A stretch of 64,000 bases of DNA, from positions 1 through 64,000 of the forward strand of contig JALWEJ010000079.1 in assembly GCA_027014115.1 (NCBI GenBank). Reading direction: 5' to 3'. The notes beneath the pieces were generated by a model. It did no database searches and was not told the origin of the DNA. It was given only the letters and a program-made list of their open reading frames with translations. Source of the stretch: Desulfurellales bacterium. GTDB taxonomy: Bacteria > Campylobacterota_A > Desulfurellia > Desulfurellales > Hippeaceae. The position numbers and the translations under genes were made by a program. Numbering within the stretch: position 1 is the stretch's first letter; each line of letters starts with the position of its first letter. Below, in pieces: positions 33,842 through 42,319 of this stretch.

Positions 33842-34507
33842 GTGGGTATATATTTCGGTGCGTTCTTTGCGGGAATTTTGAGCTTTGTTTCTCCGTGCAT
33901 TTTACCTTTAATTCCCGTGTATATATCTTTTGTTACAGGTAACAGCCTTGATGATTTGAAAAAGGGTGATGTAAGTTACCAACATGTATTTATACGTTCA
34001 ACATTTTTCATATTTGGTTTTTCTCTTATTTTTGTTTCTATGGGTATTGCATCAAGTGCTCTTGGCACATTTCTTTTGACAAATAAGATACTGCTGGCAA
34101 AAATTTCCGGAGTTATTGTGATTTTCTTCGGTTTGTATCTTGCGGGAATTATAAAGCTCGATCTGTTGTCAAAAACAAAAAGAGCTACTCTTCAGGTAGG
34201 TTCATATGGTTTTTTATCGTCGTTTTTATTTGGAATTGTGTTTGGTTTTGGCTGGAGTCCCTGTGTCGGACCTATGTTGTCTTCAATTTTGATAGTGGCA
34301 GCAGATACGGCAAATATGCAAAAAGGTGCAGCGCTTCTGCTTTTATATTCACTCGGCATAGGCGTTCCCTTCCTATTTTCCGCTTTTTTTATAAACTACT
34401 TTATCAAATTCACATCTATTGTAAAGCGTTTAGATATAATAGAAAAAATTTCAGGTGTTTTGCTGATTATTTCGGGAATTTATCTGATTTATAACGGTGG
34501 GTTTTAA
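33842..34507 (+). CDS. ccdA: Cytochrome c biogenesis / thiol transport protein CcdA
   Basis: A 221-residue membrane protein of the CcdA/DsbD-beta family, which carries reducing equivalents across the inner membrane for cytochrome c maturation or periplasmic thiol redox. Six transmembrane segments are seen. The two redox cysteines lie in SFVSPCILPLIPVY and GFGWSPCVGPML. It starts at GTG, with GGAGG about 6 bases upstream and inside the flhG end. It is the last gene of this run before a terminator. Confidence 0.92.
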   Translation: MGIYFGAFFAGILSFVSPCILPLIPVYISFVTGNSLDDLKKGDVSYQHVFIRSTFFIFGFSLIFVSMGIASSALGTFLLTNKILLAKISGVIVIFFGLYLAGIIKLDLLSKTKRATLQVGSYGFLSSFLFGIVFGFGWSPCVGPMLSSILIVAADTANMQKGAALLLLYSLGIGVPFLFSAFFINYFIKFTSIVKRLDIIEKISGVLLIISGIYLIYNGGF

Positions 34508-34517
34508 AAGATAAAAA

Positions 34518-34543
34518 AGCCCTCTTCAAAAAAGAAGAGGGCT
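34518..34543. terminator. Bidirectional rho-independent terminator
   Basis: A perfect 10-bp stem AGCCCTCTTC/GAAGAGGGCT with a six-A loop. On the minus strand it is followed by a T-rich tract (TTTTTTATCTTTT), on the plus strand by GACTTTTA. It ends the ccdA operon and, more strongly, the convergent lipoprotein gene. Confidence 0.88.
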
Positions 34544-34569
34544 GACTTTTACAAGTAGGCAGAAGCTGT

Positions 34570-35991
34570 TTACTGGATAGGCTTACTTGTTCCTACCAAA
34601 ACAGTATGATCACCATCTTCATTTGCAGTTAGTACAGAAACACCAGTGTCTGGATTGACAAGCATATAAGCGTTCATATCTTTTAACTTTATAGTTCCAC
34701 TAAACTTTATATCATCTATCGTAGGATTAAGTTCAAGATCATAGCTTCCGCTATCACTACTTCCATCGCTGCACCATGCATCATTGTAGCTTAGTTTTGC
34801 ACTATCGCCTGTCTTGGTTATTTGTGCTTTACCATAACATATAACTGGGTTTTCGGCAACATCTGTAGTGAAATAATAGTATGTTCCAACTATATCGTCA
34901 GCTGTTATCTCCTTTGCCTCCAATCCGTAACCAACTGAAGATATTATAAAGCTGCTTCTTTTAGGTCCTGGCTGCATATACACTTTTCCATACCCAGGTA
35001 CTTCAATGTATTGATTGTTATATAGTTCCCAATTTCCCGATTCTTCTGCTTCTCCATCCGAATTAATAATGGTAGATTTCCAAGTCTTATCGCTGTATAG
35101 ACTAATTTTTCCTATGGTTCCATCCGGTTCTATGTAATTATATGTTTTATTATCAACAGTTATATTATCTGTAGTATTTTGTAAGGCAAAAATAAAATCC
35201 GAGTCACCATTTTGGAAAACATCTAAGCCGTAAGACAGAAAATATAGGTTGTTTGTTTCGTTGTCTGAGTCCTTAAAAATAACATTTTTGTAACTATTTT
35301 GGAGAGTTTGGGTTATATTGTCATTTTCAAATGTATAGGTTAGTTTTTTGTTATTTTTATCGTATGTTAGTGTTGAGAATTCACCACCGAAAGAAAATCC
35401 TGCCATAGGTAATTGAGCTTTTCCTGTCATTTCAGGATTAAATTTGTCATATTTATCTGCATCTTCTTTTGTAGTTTTTATTTCTGCTGTTTTATTATCT
35501 GTATCATCTACTGAGCATTCAATATCACTTTGTCCTGCTTTTAATAATGTTTCGATTTGTTTTGTAAGTACCTCTGTTTTGTTGTCTGCATCCTTAATTG
35601 TTATATTGTCTATATTTGATAAATCGCATGTATCTGCAGACATATCACATCCAGCAGCATTGTGTAAAAATGCACCGATGTAACTTGCAAGTGTTTCATT
35701 GTCTCCAGCAAGAACCTTTGGTGTAATCCTTGTATCTTTTTTATTAACTGTAATTTCTGCAAGTATAGTATTACCAAGTTTTAGCTGTAGGTGTGCAGGC
35801 AAAACCATATATTTGAATTCAAACTGCCCGTTTTCATCTGTCTTCTTGCATGTATCTGTGCCTTGAAGACAAACATTAACACCCTTTAGATAACTAGCCT
35901 CTACTGTTCCTTTTACAGTTGCAACATCATCTGAGCATGAGTACATGAAGAAAACCAAAAGAAAAAAGAAACCAACAAAAATCCTTTTCAT
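34570..35991 (-). CDS. Predicted lipoprotein of unknown function
   Basis: A 473-residue protein with a lipoprotein signal: MKRIF, a hydrophobic core and FMYSC, placing the lipidated Cys at residue 19. Residues 25-85 look like a carboxypeptidase-regulatory or Ig-like beta domain (VKGTVEASYLKGVNVCL, DENGQFEFKY) of the kind found near the N-terminus of surface proteins. The rest is Asp/Asn/Thr-rich and beta-rich without a family I recognise. Four Cys occur in pairs (CLQGTDTC, CDMSADTC). The start is supported by GGAGG 7 bases upstream. It is monocistronic. Confidence 0.75.
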   Translation of the reverse strand: MKRIFVGFFFLLVFFMYSCSDDVATVKGTVEASYLKGVNVCLQGTDTCKKTDENGQFEFKYMVLPAHLQLKLGNTILAEITVNKKDTRITPKVLAGDNETLASYIGAFLHNAAGCDMSADTCDLSNIDNITIKDADNKTEVLTKQIETLLKAGQSDIECSVDDTDNKTAEIKTTKEDADKYDKFNPEMTGKAQLPMAGFSFGGEFSTLTYDKNNKKLTYTFENDNITQTLQNSYKNVIFKDSDNETNNLYFLSYGLDVFQNGDSDFIFALQNTTDNITVDNKTYNYIEPDGTIGKISLYSDKTWKSTIINSDGEAEESGNWELYNNQYIEVPGYGKVYMQPGPKRSSFIISSVGYGLEAKEITADDIVGTYYYFTTDVAENPVICYGKAQITKTGDSAKLSYNDAWCSDGSSDSGSYDLELNPTIDDIKFSGTIKLKDMNAYMLVNPDTGVSVLTANEDGDHTVLVGTSKPIQ

Positions 35992-36091
35992 AAACATACC
36001 TCCTTTGTTTCTCAATGCATAACATGTTTACTTTTTGTTGTCAAACCTATAATTCTTTGATTTCTTAGCAAAAGAAATTCCGTATATACTG

Positions 36092-36260
36092 TTAATTATT
36101 TATAGTAGCAAGTTTGATATAAAACACAGCTCCACCTTTTGTATTTTTTGTAAACAATCCCCCGCCAACATGGTCCTCTGTAATGATTTTTGTTATATGC
36201 AAGTACAAACAGAATCACAACCAAATCTTGTGCATGAAGCAACAATATTTCAATGGCAAT
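36092..36260 (-). pseudogene. Decayed C-terminal fragment of a sensor histidine kinase
   Basis: Read on the minus strand in the frame ending at TAA 36092-36094, the sequence gives YLHITKIITEDHVGGGL, then FTKNTKGGAVFYIKL. This closely follows the end of a kinase ATPase domain (GLGLYxxKxIIEDHxGG ... NTxxGAxFxIxL). Upstream in the same frame a TGA interrupts the glycine-rich box, where W-L-stop-F-C-L-Y replaces TGLGLY. Nothing recognisable as an HK dimerisation or sensor domain precedes it, so it is a relic. Confidence 0.7.
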
Positions 36261-36308
36261 GAACATATCCTTTTTGTCAAAAACTATAACACACCATCTT
36301 ACAGATTT

Positions 36309-36359
36309 CCTCAACCTTTTTTATATATAAAGTTAAACGTGTTTTTAAAAAAGTTGAGG
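36309..36359. repeat. Imperfect inverted repeat
   Basis: CCTCAAC (36309-36315) with TTTTTT one base later pairs with AAAAAA-GTTGAGG (36347-36359), leaving a loop of about 24 bases. It lies between the kinase remnant and the HD-GYP gene. It may be a terminator of the lost locus or a small element end; function unknown. Confidence 0.35.
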
Positions 36360-36538
36360 GCTGTGAACGAACATATATATGGTCTATGAAAGGCTGCTTA
36401 TTTTATGAGAATAGAAAATACAGAATTTTTAAAGAGAGATAAGGAAACAGTAAAAAAATTTTGACTGTGATTATGTGAAAAATGTTTTATTTAAGGAGAA
36501 TTTGAGTTTCTTTTTTAAAGTTTTGACTCAAGAGAATA

Positions 36539-36567
36539 TTGACATGTTATGTATTTTTCATTATAAG
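36539..36567 (+). promoter_or_regulatory. Sigma-70-type promoter for the HD-GYP gene
   Basis: TTGACA (36539-36544), 17-base spacer and TATAAG (36562-36567). The predicted transcription start falls at or beside the GTG at 36574, which has no Shine-Dalgarno sequence, so a leaderless mRNA is suggested. Confidence 0.6.
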
Positions 36568-36573
36568 TAAGCT

Positions 36574-38655
36574 GTGGATAGTCAATTGTTTAATATAGCA
36601 TATAGAATATCAAAAGAGGGCATAAAAGAAGATATTCTTGATGAGATAGCTGAATTTTTTGATGTTGATGCCTGTTCTATTGTTTCTGTTAAAGATTTGG
36701 ATATAACATATATAGCATCCTCTTCGTTTTTTAGAAAACACGATATAGATTTAGATAAACTGTATAAAAGCTCAAAAGACGAAAACCCTCTGTTTTCAAA
36801 AACCATAAAAGATGGTTTGTATGTGACAAATGATTACCAAAACGATAAAAACGCAAGTGAAATTTGGAAAAAAACAGGCTTAAAATCTGTCTGTTTTTTG
36901 AAGTTTGATGTAGAATTCAACGGAGTGATTGCTTTGGAGAATTTCGAAAGAGATAGAGAGTTTTTAAGTGAAGATGTCGAAAAGTTAAAATTTTTATCGA
37001 CATTTATTGCAAATACGCTTGAAGGTGTTTTGTTTAGAGAACTTATTAAAGATAAAATAAATCTGCTGGATATAGATTATATTGATTCAGATAGCAAGGA
37101 GGATATTAAGAAATGGTTGAAAGAACAGCTTAAAAACATATTAAAATCTGCACATTCAAAGGCTGTGAGCTTTGTTTTTCCTAAATACAACATTTATTCC
37201 TTTCTTTCGAATTCCAACAGAGATGATTTTGTTCTTTTTAAAAAGACAAAACAGGCAAATGAGATGTTGACCTATAAAATGTATAAGCAAAAATTGATGG
37301 GACCTTGTGTATTTGTATATGATTTTGTTGGTGACAAGCTTCCCTGTCTATCGAGAGTAAAAGTCAATTTAGGCATCAATAACATATTGGTTGTGCCTAT
37401 ATACGAAAAAGGTGAACTTTTAAGCATTATCGGTTACGGCTATGTTTCTGAATATAAATTTTCCTTATACGATGTGATGCTTACCACAATGATAGCAAAG
37501 AAACTGACAAGATATATAGAATCCACAAAAGAGTTTTCCAAACTTAAAAATATCATTACAAAAAGTGAAGAAGATATTATAAACAGTTTTATTTTGACCA
37601 TAGAGATGAGGGATGTTTACACAAAGGGACATTCTCAGAGAGTGGCATATTATGCAAGAAAAATTGCCGAAATGCTTGAGCTGAACAAAAACTTAACAGA
37701 ACAGATATATATTGCAGGTCTTCTGCACGATATTGGAAAAATAAGCATTCCGGATAGCGTATTAATGAAATCATCAAAGCTCTCTAATGTTGAATATGAA
37801 ATGATTAAGTATCACTCGCTTCTTTCCTATGAAATTGTCAGTCAATTCAGGAGCCTTGACGATTTGAAAAGTATAGCCAAAATGGTTAGGCAGCATCATG
37901 AAAAATGTGACGGCAGCGGTTATCCTGACGGTCTTTTGTGTAAGAATATCTCTTTGGGTGCAAGGATTTTGGCCATTGCCGATGTTTTTGATGCACTGAC
38001 AACTTCAAGACCTTATAGAGATGTTTTCACCCCGGAAGACGCTATTAGAATAATGCGTGGTGAAACAGACCATTTCGACTGCAGGATATTTGAGAAATCT
38101 GTTGATATTTTATTAAAAAATTACAATGAGGCAACTGTAATAGGCAAGAGTTCTTTAATACCACAGGCTTTTGATGATTATAAAAAGAAATTTTCTGATG
38201 TTGATTGCTTTACAGGACTTTTAAAAAGAAGAGCAATCTTGAAACACATAGACAAACTGCTTCAAATCAATGCGCCGTTTAAATTATATCTTGTTGACAT
38301 AAAGAGCATGGATTTAATCAATATACGCTACGGTAGAGAATTTGGGGATGAGCTGCTTGTTAAAACAGCAGAAGCTTTATCCGAGCTTGGTGATTTTGGG
38401 GCTGTTTCGATATCAAGATTTGGCGGGGATTCATTTATGTTTATAGTGCCGTATTCTTCGGCAAATAACAATCTTGGTAAAATTGATGCATATTTGGCAA
38501 AACTTAATGATATACTAAAATTCAAATTCAAAAATGAAGAGCTTTTTCCTGATAACCTTGAATTTACCATAGTAAAAACCGATTACAGTGAAGGAATAAG
38601 TGCAAATGAACTTGTATTTATAGCAAGAAGATATAAAAAAGCTAGCTCAGTATAA
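36574..38655 (+). CDS. GAF-HD-GYP-degenerate GGDEF signalling protein (c-di-GMP phosphodiesterase)
   Basis: A 693-residue cytoplasmic regulator. Residues 1-155 form a GAF-like sensor, 160-320 a second GAF-like domain, and 335-515 a canonical HD-GYP domain with HDIGK (385-389) and HHEKCDGSGYPDG (441-453), plus ADVFDALTTSRPYR. The last 140 residues are a GGDEF-like domain whose active site reads GGDSF (617-621), so diguanylate synthesis is unlikely. It is expected to hydrolyse c-di-GMP in response to a GAF ligand. It starts with GTG directly after an in-frame TAA. No transmembrane segment is seen. Confidence 0.88.
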   Translation: MDSQLFNIAYRISKEGIKEDILDEIAEFFDVDACSIVSVKDLDITYIASSSFFRKHDIDLDKLYKSSKDENPLFSKTIKDGLYVTNDYQNDKNASEIWKKTGLKSVCFLKFDVEFNGVIALENFERDREFLSEDVEKLKFLSTFIANTLEGVLFRELIKDKINLLDIDYIDSDSKEDIKKWLKEQLKNILKSAHSKAVSFVFPKYNIYSFLSNSNRDDFVLFKKTKQANEMLTYKMYKQKLMGPCVFVYDFVGDKLPCLSRVKVNLGINNILVVPIYEKGELLSIIGYGYVSEYKFSLYDVMLTTMIAKKLTRYIESTKEFSKLKNIITKSEEDIINSFILTIEMRDVYTKGHSQRVAYYARKIAEMLELNKNLTEQIYIAGLLHDIGKISIPDSVLMKSSKLSNVEYEMIKYHSLLSYEIVSQFRSLDDLKSIAKMVRQHHEKCDGSGYPDGLLCKNISLGARILAIADVFDALTTSRPYRDVFTPEDAIRIMRGETDHFDCRIFEKSVDILLKNYNEATVIGKSSLIPQAFDDYKKKFSDVDCFTGLLKRRAILKHIDKLLQINAPFKLYLVDIKSMDLINIRYGREFGDELLVKTAEALSELGDFGAVSISRFGGDSFMFIVPYSSANNNLGKIDAYLAKLNDILKFKFKNEELFPDNLEFTIVKTDYSEGISANELVFIARRYKKASSV

Positions 38656-38678
38656 AATTGTTAAATTTGTTATTTAGC

Positions 38679-38706
38679 TTGAAAAAAATATATATTTTGC
38701 AATAAT
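38679..38706 (+). promoter_or_regulatory. Possible sigma-70 promoter for iorA-iorB-paaK
   Basis: TTGAAA (38679-38684), 16-base spacer and AATAAT (38701-38706), ahead of an AGGAG ribosome site at 38721-38725. Confidence 0.45.
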
Positions 38707-38730
38707 TGCCTTGAGAAAAAAGGAGTGGTT

Positions 38731-40530
38731 GTGAAACTTTTTTTATCCGGTAATGAAGCAATTGCATTCGGGCTTGTTGAGGCTGGCGTTCGTTTTTTGA
38801 GCGGATACCCTGGGACGCCTTCAAGTGAGATTATGCCAACAGCAGTTGAGCTAAAAAAACGATATGGTATAAACGGCTATTATGAATGGTCTGTGAATGA
38901 AAAATCTGCTATGGAAGAGGCAACGGCTGCAAGTTATGCCAATATAAAAAGTGCCGTTGCATTTAAGCAGGTGGGTTTAAATGTTGCCATGGACCCGTTT
39001 ATGAATACGGCACTAACAGGTACTCCGGGAGGATTGGTTGTTGTTAGCGCTGATGACCCTGGACCTCACTCATCACAAACAGAGCAGGATTCACGCTTTT
39101 TGGCTTTTTTTGCAAAAATTCCCGTTATGGACCCCTCAACGCCCCAAGAAGCATACAGTTTTGCAAAATATGCTCTTAGATTAAGCAAAGAGTTTGAAAT
39201 TCCCGTAATGATTAGAACAACAACAAGAATATCCCATTCGAGGGAAGATGTGGATATTGATTTACACGGTTTTTCAGAAAAAGCCGAACCGATTTTTAGA
39301 AAGAATACAGATAGATTTGCAGCTACGCCGCACTTTAGATATCTTCTTCACAAGGAGCTTAACAAAAAGATTGAAAAAATAAAACAAATAAACAAACCAA
39401 AAACATATTATGATGGTGATTTTCTTGTTATAACAAGCGGTATCAGCTTTGCTTATCTTTATGATATAGTGGAAACATACAATCTTCAAAATAAGATTAA
39501 ACTGTTAAAATTCTATATGCCGTATCCAATAGACAGTTTTGGTTTGCAGAAGATAATAGATAAACATAAAAAAGTTCTTGTGGTTGAGGAAAGTTACCCA
39601 CTTATTGAAATGCAGATACAAAACAGAAAAAATGTGTTTGGAAGGATAGATAAAACCATTCCCAATGAGGGTGAGCTTATTGTTGATGTTTTGGAAAATG
39701 TCTTTCAGGATTTGGGTATTGTAAACAATACAATAAAAACAGAGGTTGTAAAGCCACCGTTTAAAAGGCCGTCTTTGTGCCCAGGATGCGGCCACAGAAG
39801 TGCTTTTTTTGCCGTAAAAAAGGTTTTTGGGACAAAGGCAGTCTACACAGGTGATATAGGATGTTATACGCTTGGTTTGAATTTGAAGGCTGTGGATACT
39901 GTTCATTGTATGGGTGCAAGCGTATCGTTTGCGTTTGGTTTTGATAAGGCTTTCATGCTGGGTGGAAACAAACAGACCGTTGTTGCAACAATAGGTGATT
40001 CAACATTTTTCCATTCCGGTATAACACCTTTGATAAATGCTGTTCATAACAACTCATCGTTTTTGCTTGTGATACTTGACAATGCGACTGTTGCAATGAC
40101 GGGAAATCAAAAAACACCTCAAGATGTTACGGATTCTTACAACAATACTGCCAATGCTGTTGATATAAAAAAGGTTGTTGAGGGTTTGGGTGTAGAGTTT
40201 GTTGAGGTTATGGATGCATATGATATTGAAAATGAGATAGAGCTTTTGAAAAGGGCAAAACAACACATACAGGATGCCAAAAAACCTGCGGTTGTCATAT
40301 TGAAGCATCCTTGTATTTATACAAAAGAAGGATTAGAAACCAATATAAAATATAAAAAAGTTTATGTGGATAAAGATTTATGTACGGGATGCAAGGTTTG
40401 TATTGATGCCTTCGAATGTCCATCTTTAATTTTTAAGAATGGAAAAGTGGAGGTAGATAAAGTCACATGTATAAACTGTGGGCAGTGTGTATATTCTTGT
40501 CCGTTTGATGCAATAGGTGTAAAGCAGTGA
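38731..40530 (+). CDS. iorA: Indolepyruvate:ferredoxin oxidoreductase, alpha subunit
   Basis: Oxidatively decarboxylates aryl 2-oxo acids to aryl-acetyl-CoA, passing electrons to ferredoxin, or runs in reverse for aromatic amino acid synthesis. The 599-residue protein has the pyrimidine-binding half (SGYPGTPSSEIMP), the TPP-binding half (CPGCGHRSAFF, GDIGCYTLG, GDSTFFHSG) and a C-terminal 2[4Fe-4S] domain (CTGCKVCIDAFEC and CINCGQCVYSCP). The start is placed at GTG 38731, five bases after AGGAG; a GTG two codons upstream lies inside that site. Confidence 0.95.
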   Translation: MKLFLSGNEAIAFGLVEAGVRFLSGYPGTPSSEIMPTAVELKKRYGINGYYEWSVNEKSAMEEATAASYANIKSAVAFKQVGLNVAMDPFMNTALTGTPGGLVVVSADDPGPHSSQTEQDSRFLAFFAKIPVMDPSTPQEAYSFAKYALRLSKEFEIPVMIRTTTRISHSREDVDIDLHGFSEKAEPIFRKNTDRFAATPHFRYLLHKELNKKIEKIKQINKPKTYYDGDFLVITSGISFAYLYDIVETYNLQNKIKLLKFYMPYPIDSFGLQKIIDKHKKVLVVEESYPLIEMQIQNRKNVFGRIDKTIPNEGELIVDVLENVFQDLGIVNNTIKTEVVKPPFKRPSLCPGCGHRSAFFAVKKVFGTKAVYTGDIGCYTLGLNLKAVDTVHCMGASVSFAFGFDKAFMLGGNKQTVVATIGDSTFFHSGITPLINAVHNNSSFLLVILDNATVAMTGNQKTPQDVTDSYNNTANAVDIKKVVEGLGVEFVEVMDAYDIENEIELLKRAKQHIQDAKKPAVVILKHPCIYTKEGLETNIKYKKVYVDKDLCTGCKVCIDAFECPSLIFKNGKVEVDKVTCINCGQCVYSCPFDAIGVKQ

Positions 40531-40985
40531 AACTTGTTATTCTTGGTATAGGTGGAATGGGCGCCATATCGTTATCAAAAACCATAGCACAAATTGCTAT
40601 GAACAAGGATATGTCTGTTAAATCCACAGAGATTCACGGTATGGCAAAAAAGGGCGGGCTTGTTGAGATATATATGAAAATAGGCGAGGGTGTAAGTCCG
40701 TATATTCCTCAAGGCGATGCTGATTTTGCTGTTGTTTTGGATGAATTATACAGTGAATATGCCGTCTCTTTCTTAAATAAAAACGGAAAACTTATTATGC
40801 TCAGCAATAATGATAAATATGAGATTGTCGAGGAATTTGGAGATGCTAAGTTTGCAAATTCATTTATACTTAAAAAATTTATAGACAAACAAAATATCAT
40901 AACAGAAGACGATGCTTTAAGTGTTTTGAAAAACATAAAACAATCGGAAAAAAATATAGAGGCTTTCAAAAGGGGTGCCGTATGA
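40527..40985 (+). CDS. iorB: Indolepyruvate:ferredoxin oxidoreductase, beta subunit
   Basis: The 152-residue gamma-type (POR) subunit paired with IorA. GIGGMGAISLSK at the N-terminus and STEIHGMAKKGGLV are typical, with the family's conserved GG and RGG-like positions. It is shorter than many IorB proteins (about 190), mainly at the C-terminus. It overlaps iorA (GTGA) and paaK (ATGA), forming a three-gene operon in which the last enzyme handles the aryl-acetate/aryl-acetyl-CoA step. Confidence 0.93.
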   Translation: MKLVILGIGGMGAISLSKTIAQIAMNKDMSVKSTEIHGMAKKGGLVEIYMKIGEGVSPYIPQGDADFAVVLDELYSEYAVSFLNKNGKLIMLSNNDKYEIVEEFGDAKFANSFILKKFIDKQNIITEDDALSVLKNIKQSEKNIEAFKRGAV

Positions 40986-42256
40986 TTTTTAACCATAAAA
41001 TGGAGACCATGCCGAAAGAAGAATTGGAAAAACTTCAGCTTGAAGGTTTAAAAAAGACATTGGAGAAAATAAAAAGTTCAAATTCTATTTTTAAAGAAAA
41101 GTATAAAGATATAAACCCTCAAGACATAAAAACGCTTGATGATATCAAACAGATACCGATACTTGAAAAGGATGAATTGAGAAAGGCATACCCGTTTAAA
41201 CATATAACCGTCGATAGTGAAAAATGGTATAGAATGCACATGAGCTCAGGAACAACAGGTACACCCATAATTAATGCTATGACGAAAAACGACATTGAGC
41301 AGTGGAGTGAGATTATGGCTCGATGTTATTATTCTGCGGGTGTAACAAACAAAGATAGGGTTCAAATAACTCCTTCTTTCGGATTATTTAACGGTGGGTT
41401 TGGATTTCACTACGGTGCCGAAAAAGTGGGTGCTTTTATAATACCAGCTGGTGCAGGAAGAAGCAGACTTCAGCTTAAGTTTATTGAAGAGCTTGGAACA
41501 ACTGCTCTTTGTGCTATTGCATCATATCCTTTGAGGTTGATGGAGGTTGCAAGAGAGATAGATTTTGACTTTAAGAAAACCCAGCTTAAAACCGCAATAC
41601 TTGGTGCTGAGACCTGGAGTGACGAATTGAGAGTTAGGATAGAGGAAGAAATGGGTGTTGATACCTACGATATAATAGGCATGACAGAGACAGGCGGCGT
41701 CGGTATGGGTATAGACTGTGAGGCTAAAAAAGGTATTCATATATGGGAAGACCATTACATAGTTGAGATAGTAGACCCCGAAACAATGGAGGTTGTTGAA
41801 GACGGCAAAGAGGGTGAGATGCTTATAACAACACTAACAAGAGAAGGACTGCCTCTTTTAAGATACAGAACAAGGGATATTACAAAAATTATTTCTAAAG
41901 ATAAATGTGACTGCGGAAGAACACATTTAAGAGTGGATAGATTAAAGGGAAGAACGGATGATATGTTTAAAGTTAAGGGTGTCAACTTTTATCCCTCCCA
42001 AATAGAATCTATTTTAATGAAATATAAAAACCTAACTCCCTATTATAACATTGTATTGGAGAAGGTTAAGGGCAAAGGCTCTATGACAATCGTTACAGAA
42101 CGAAAAAATGGATTTAAAACAGAAGAGCTTGATAGGCTTGGAAATGAACTGTATGATTTTTTAGGATTCCACTGCAATATTCAAATAGTGCCTGAGGGAA
42201 CAATAGAAAGGCCTGCCGGAAAGGCTGTGAGAGTTGTAGATAAAAGAAACAAATAA
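40982..42256 (+). CDS. paaK: Phenylacetate-CoA ligase
   Basis: A 424-residue AMP-forming ligase that interconverts phenylacetate or indoleacetate and its CoA ester. The P-loop is MSSGTTGTP, followed by the PaaK signature FNGGFGFHYGAEKVGAF (quoted in part), GMTETGGVGMG and the C-terminal RPAGKAVRV with the catalytic lysine. Next to iorAB it probably works with the oxidoreductase in aromatic amino acid oxidation or in reductive synthesis from arylacetates. Confidence 0.94.
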   Translation: MIFNHKMETMPKEELEKLQLEGLKKTLEKIKSSNSIFKEKYKDINPQDIKTLDDIKQIPILEKDELRKAYPFKHITVDSEKWYRMHMSSGTTGTPIINAMTKNDIEQWSEIMARCYYSAGVTNKDRVQITPSFGLFNGGFGFHYGAEKVGAFIIPAGAGRSRLQLKFIEELGTTALCAIASYPLRLMEVAREIDFDFKKTQLKTAILGAETWSDELRVRIEEEMGVDTYDIIGMTETGGVGMGIDCEAKKGIHIWEDHYIVEIVDPETMEVVEDGKEGEMLITTLTREGLPLLRYRTRDITKIISKDKCDCGRTHLRVDRLKGRTDDMFKVKGVNFYPSQIESILMKYKNLTPYYNIVLEKVKGKGSMTIVTERKNGFKTEELDRLGNELYDFLGFHCNIQIVPEGTIERPAGKAVRVVDKRNK

Positions 42257-42257
42257 T

Positions 42258-42284
42258 TAAATAAAATTTAAAAACAACCGATTT
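42258..42284 (+). promoter_or_regulatory. Candidate sigma-28 (FliA) promoter for motAB
   Basis: TAAA (42258-42261), 15 bases, then ACCGATTT (42277-42284), compared with the flagellar consensus TAAA-N15-GCCGATAA. The core CCGAT and the spacing match exactly. No good sigma-70 boxes are present in this 63-base gap. Confidence 0.5.
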
Positions 42285-42319
42285 ATTTTTAGGACTTAGA
42301 AAAAACTTTCGGGGGTATT

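Larger units (their letters stand above)
35992..36573. other. Intergenic region with gene remnant and promoters
   Basis: A stretch of about 580 bases without an intact gene. It holds the lipoprotein leader, the eroded C-terminus of a histidine kinase (minus strand, separately listed), a long imperfect inverted repeat (36309-36359), and a promoter for the HD-GYP gene at its right end. A 22-codon TTG-started frame with a good AAGGAG (36502-36570) ends three bases before the HD-GYP start; I do not call it a gene. Confidence 0.6.
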
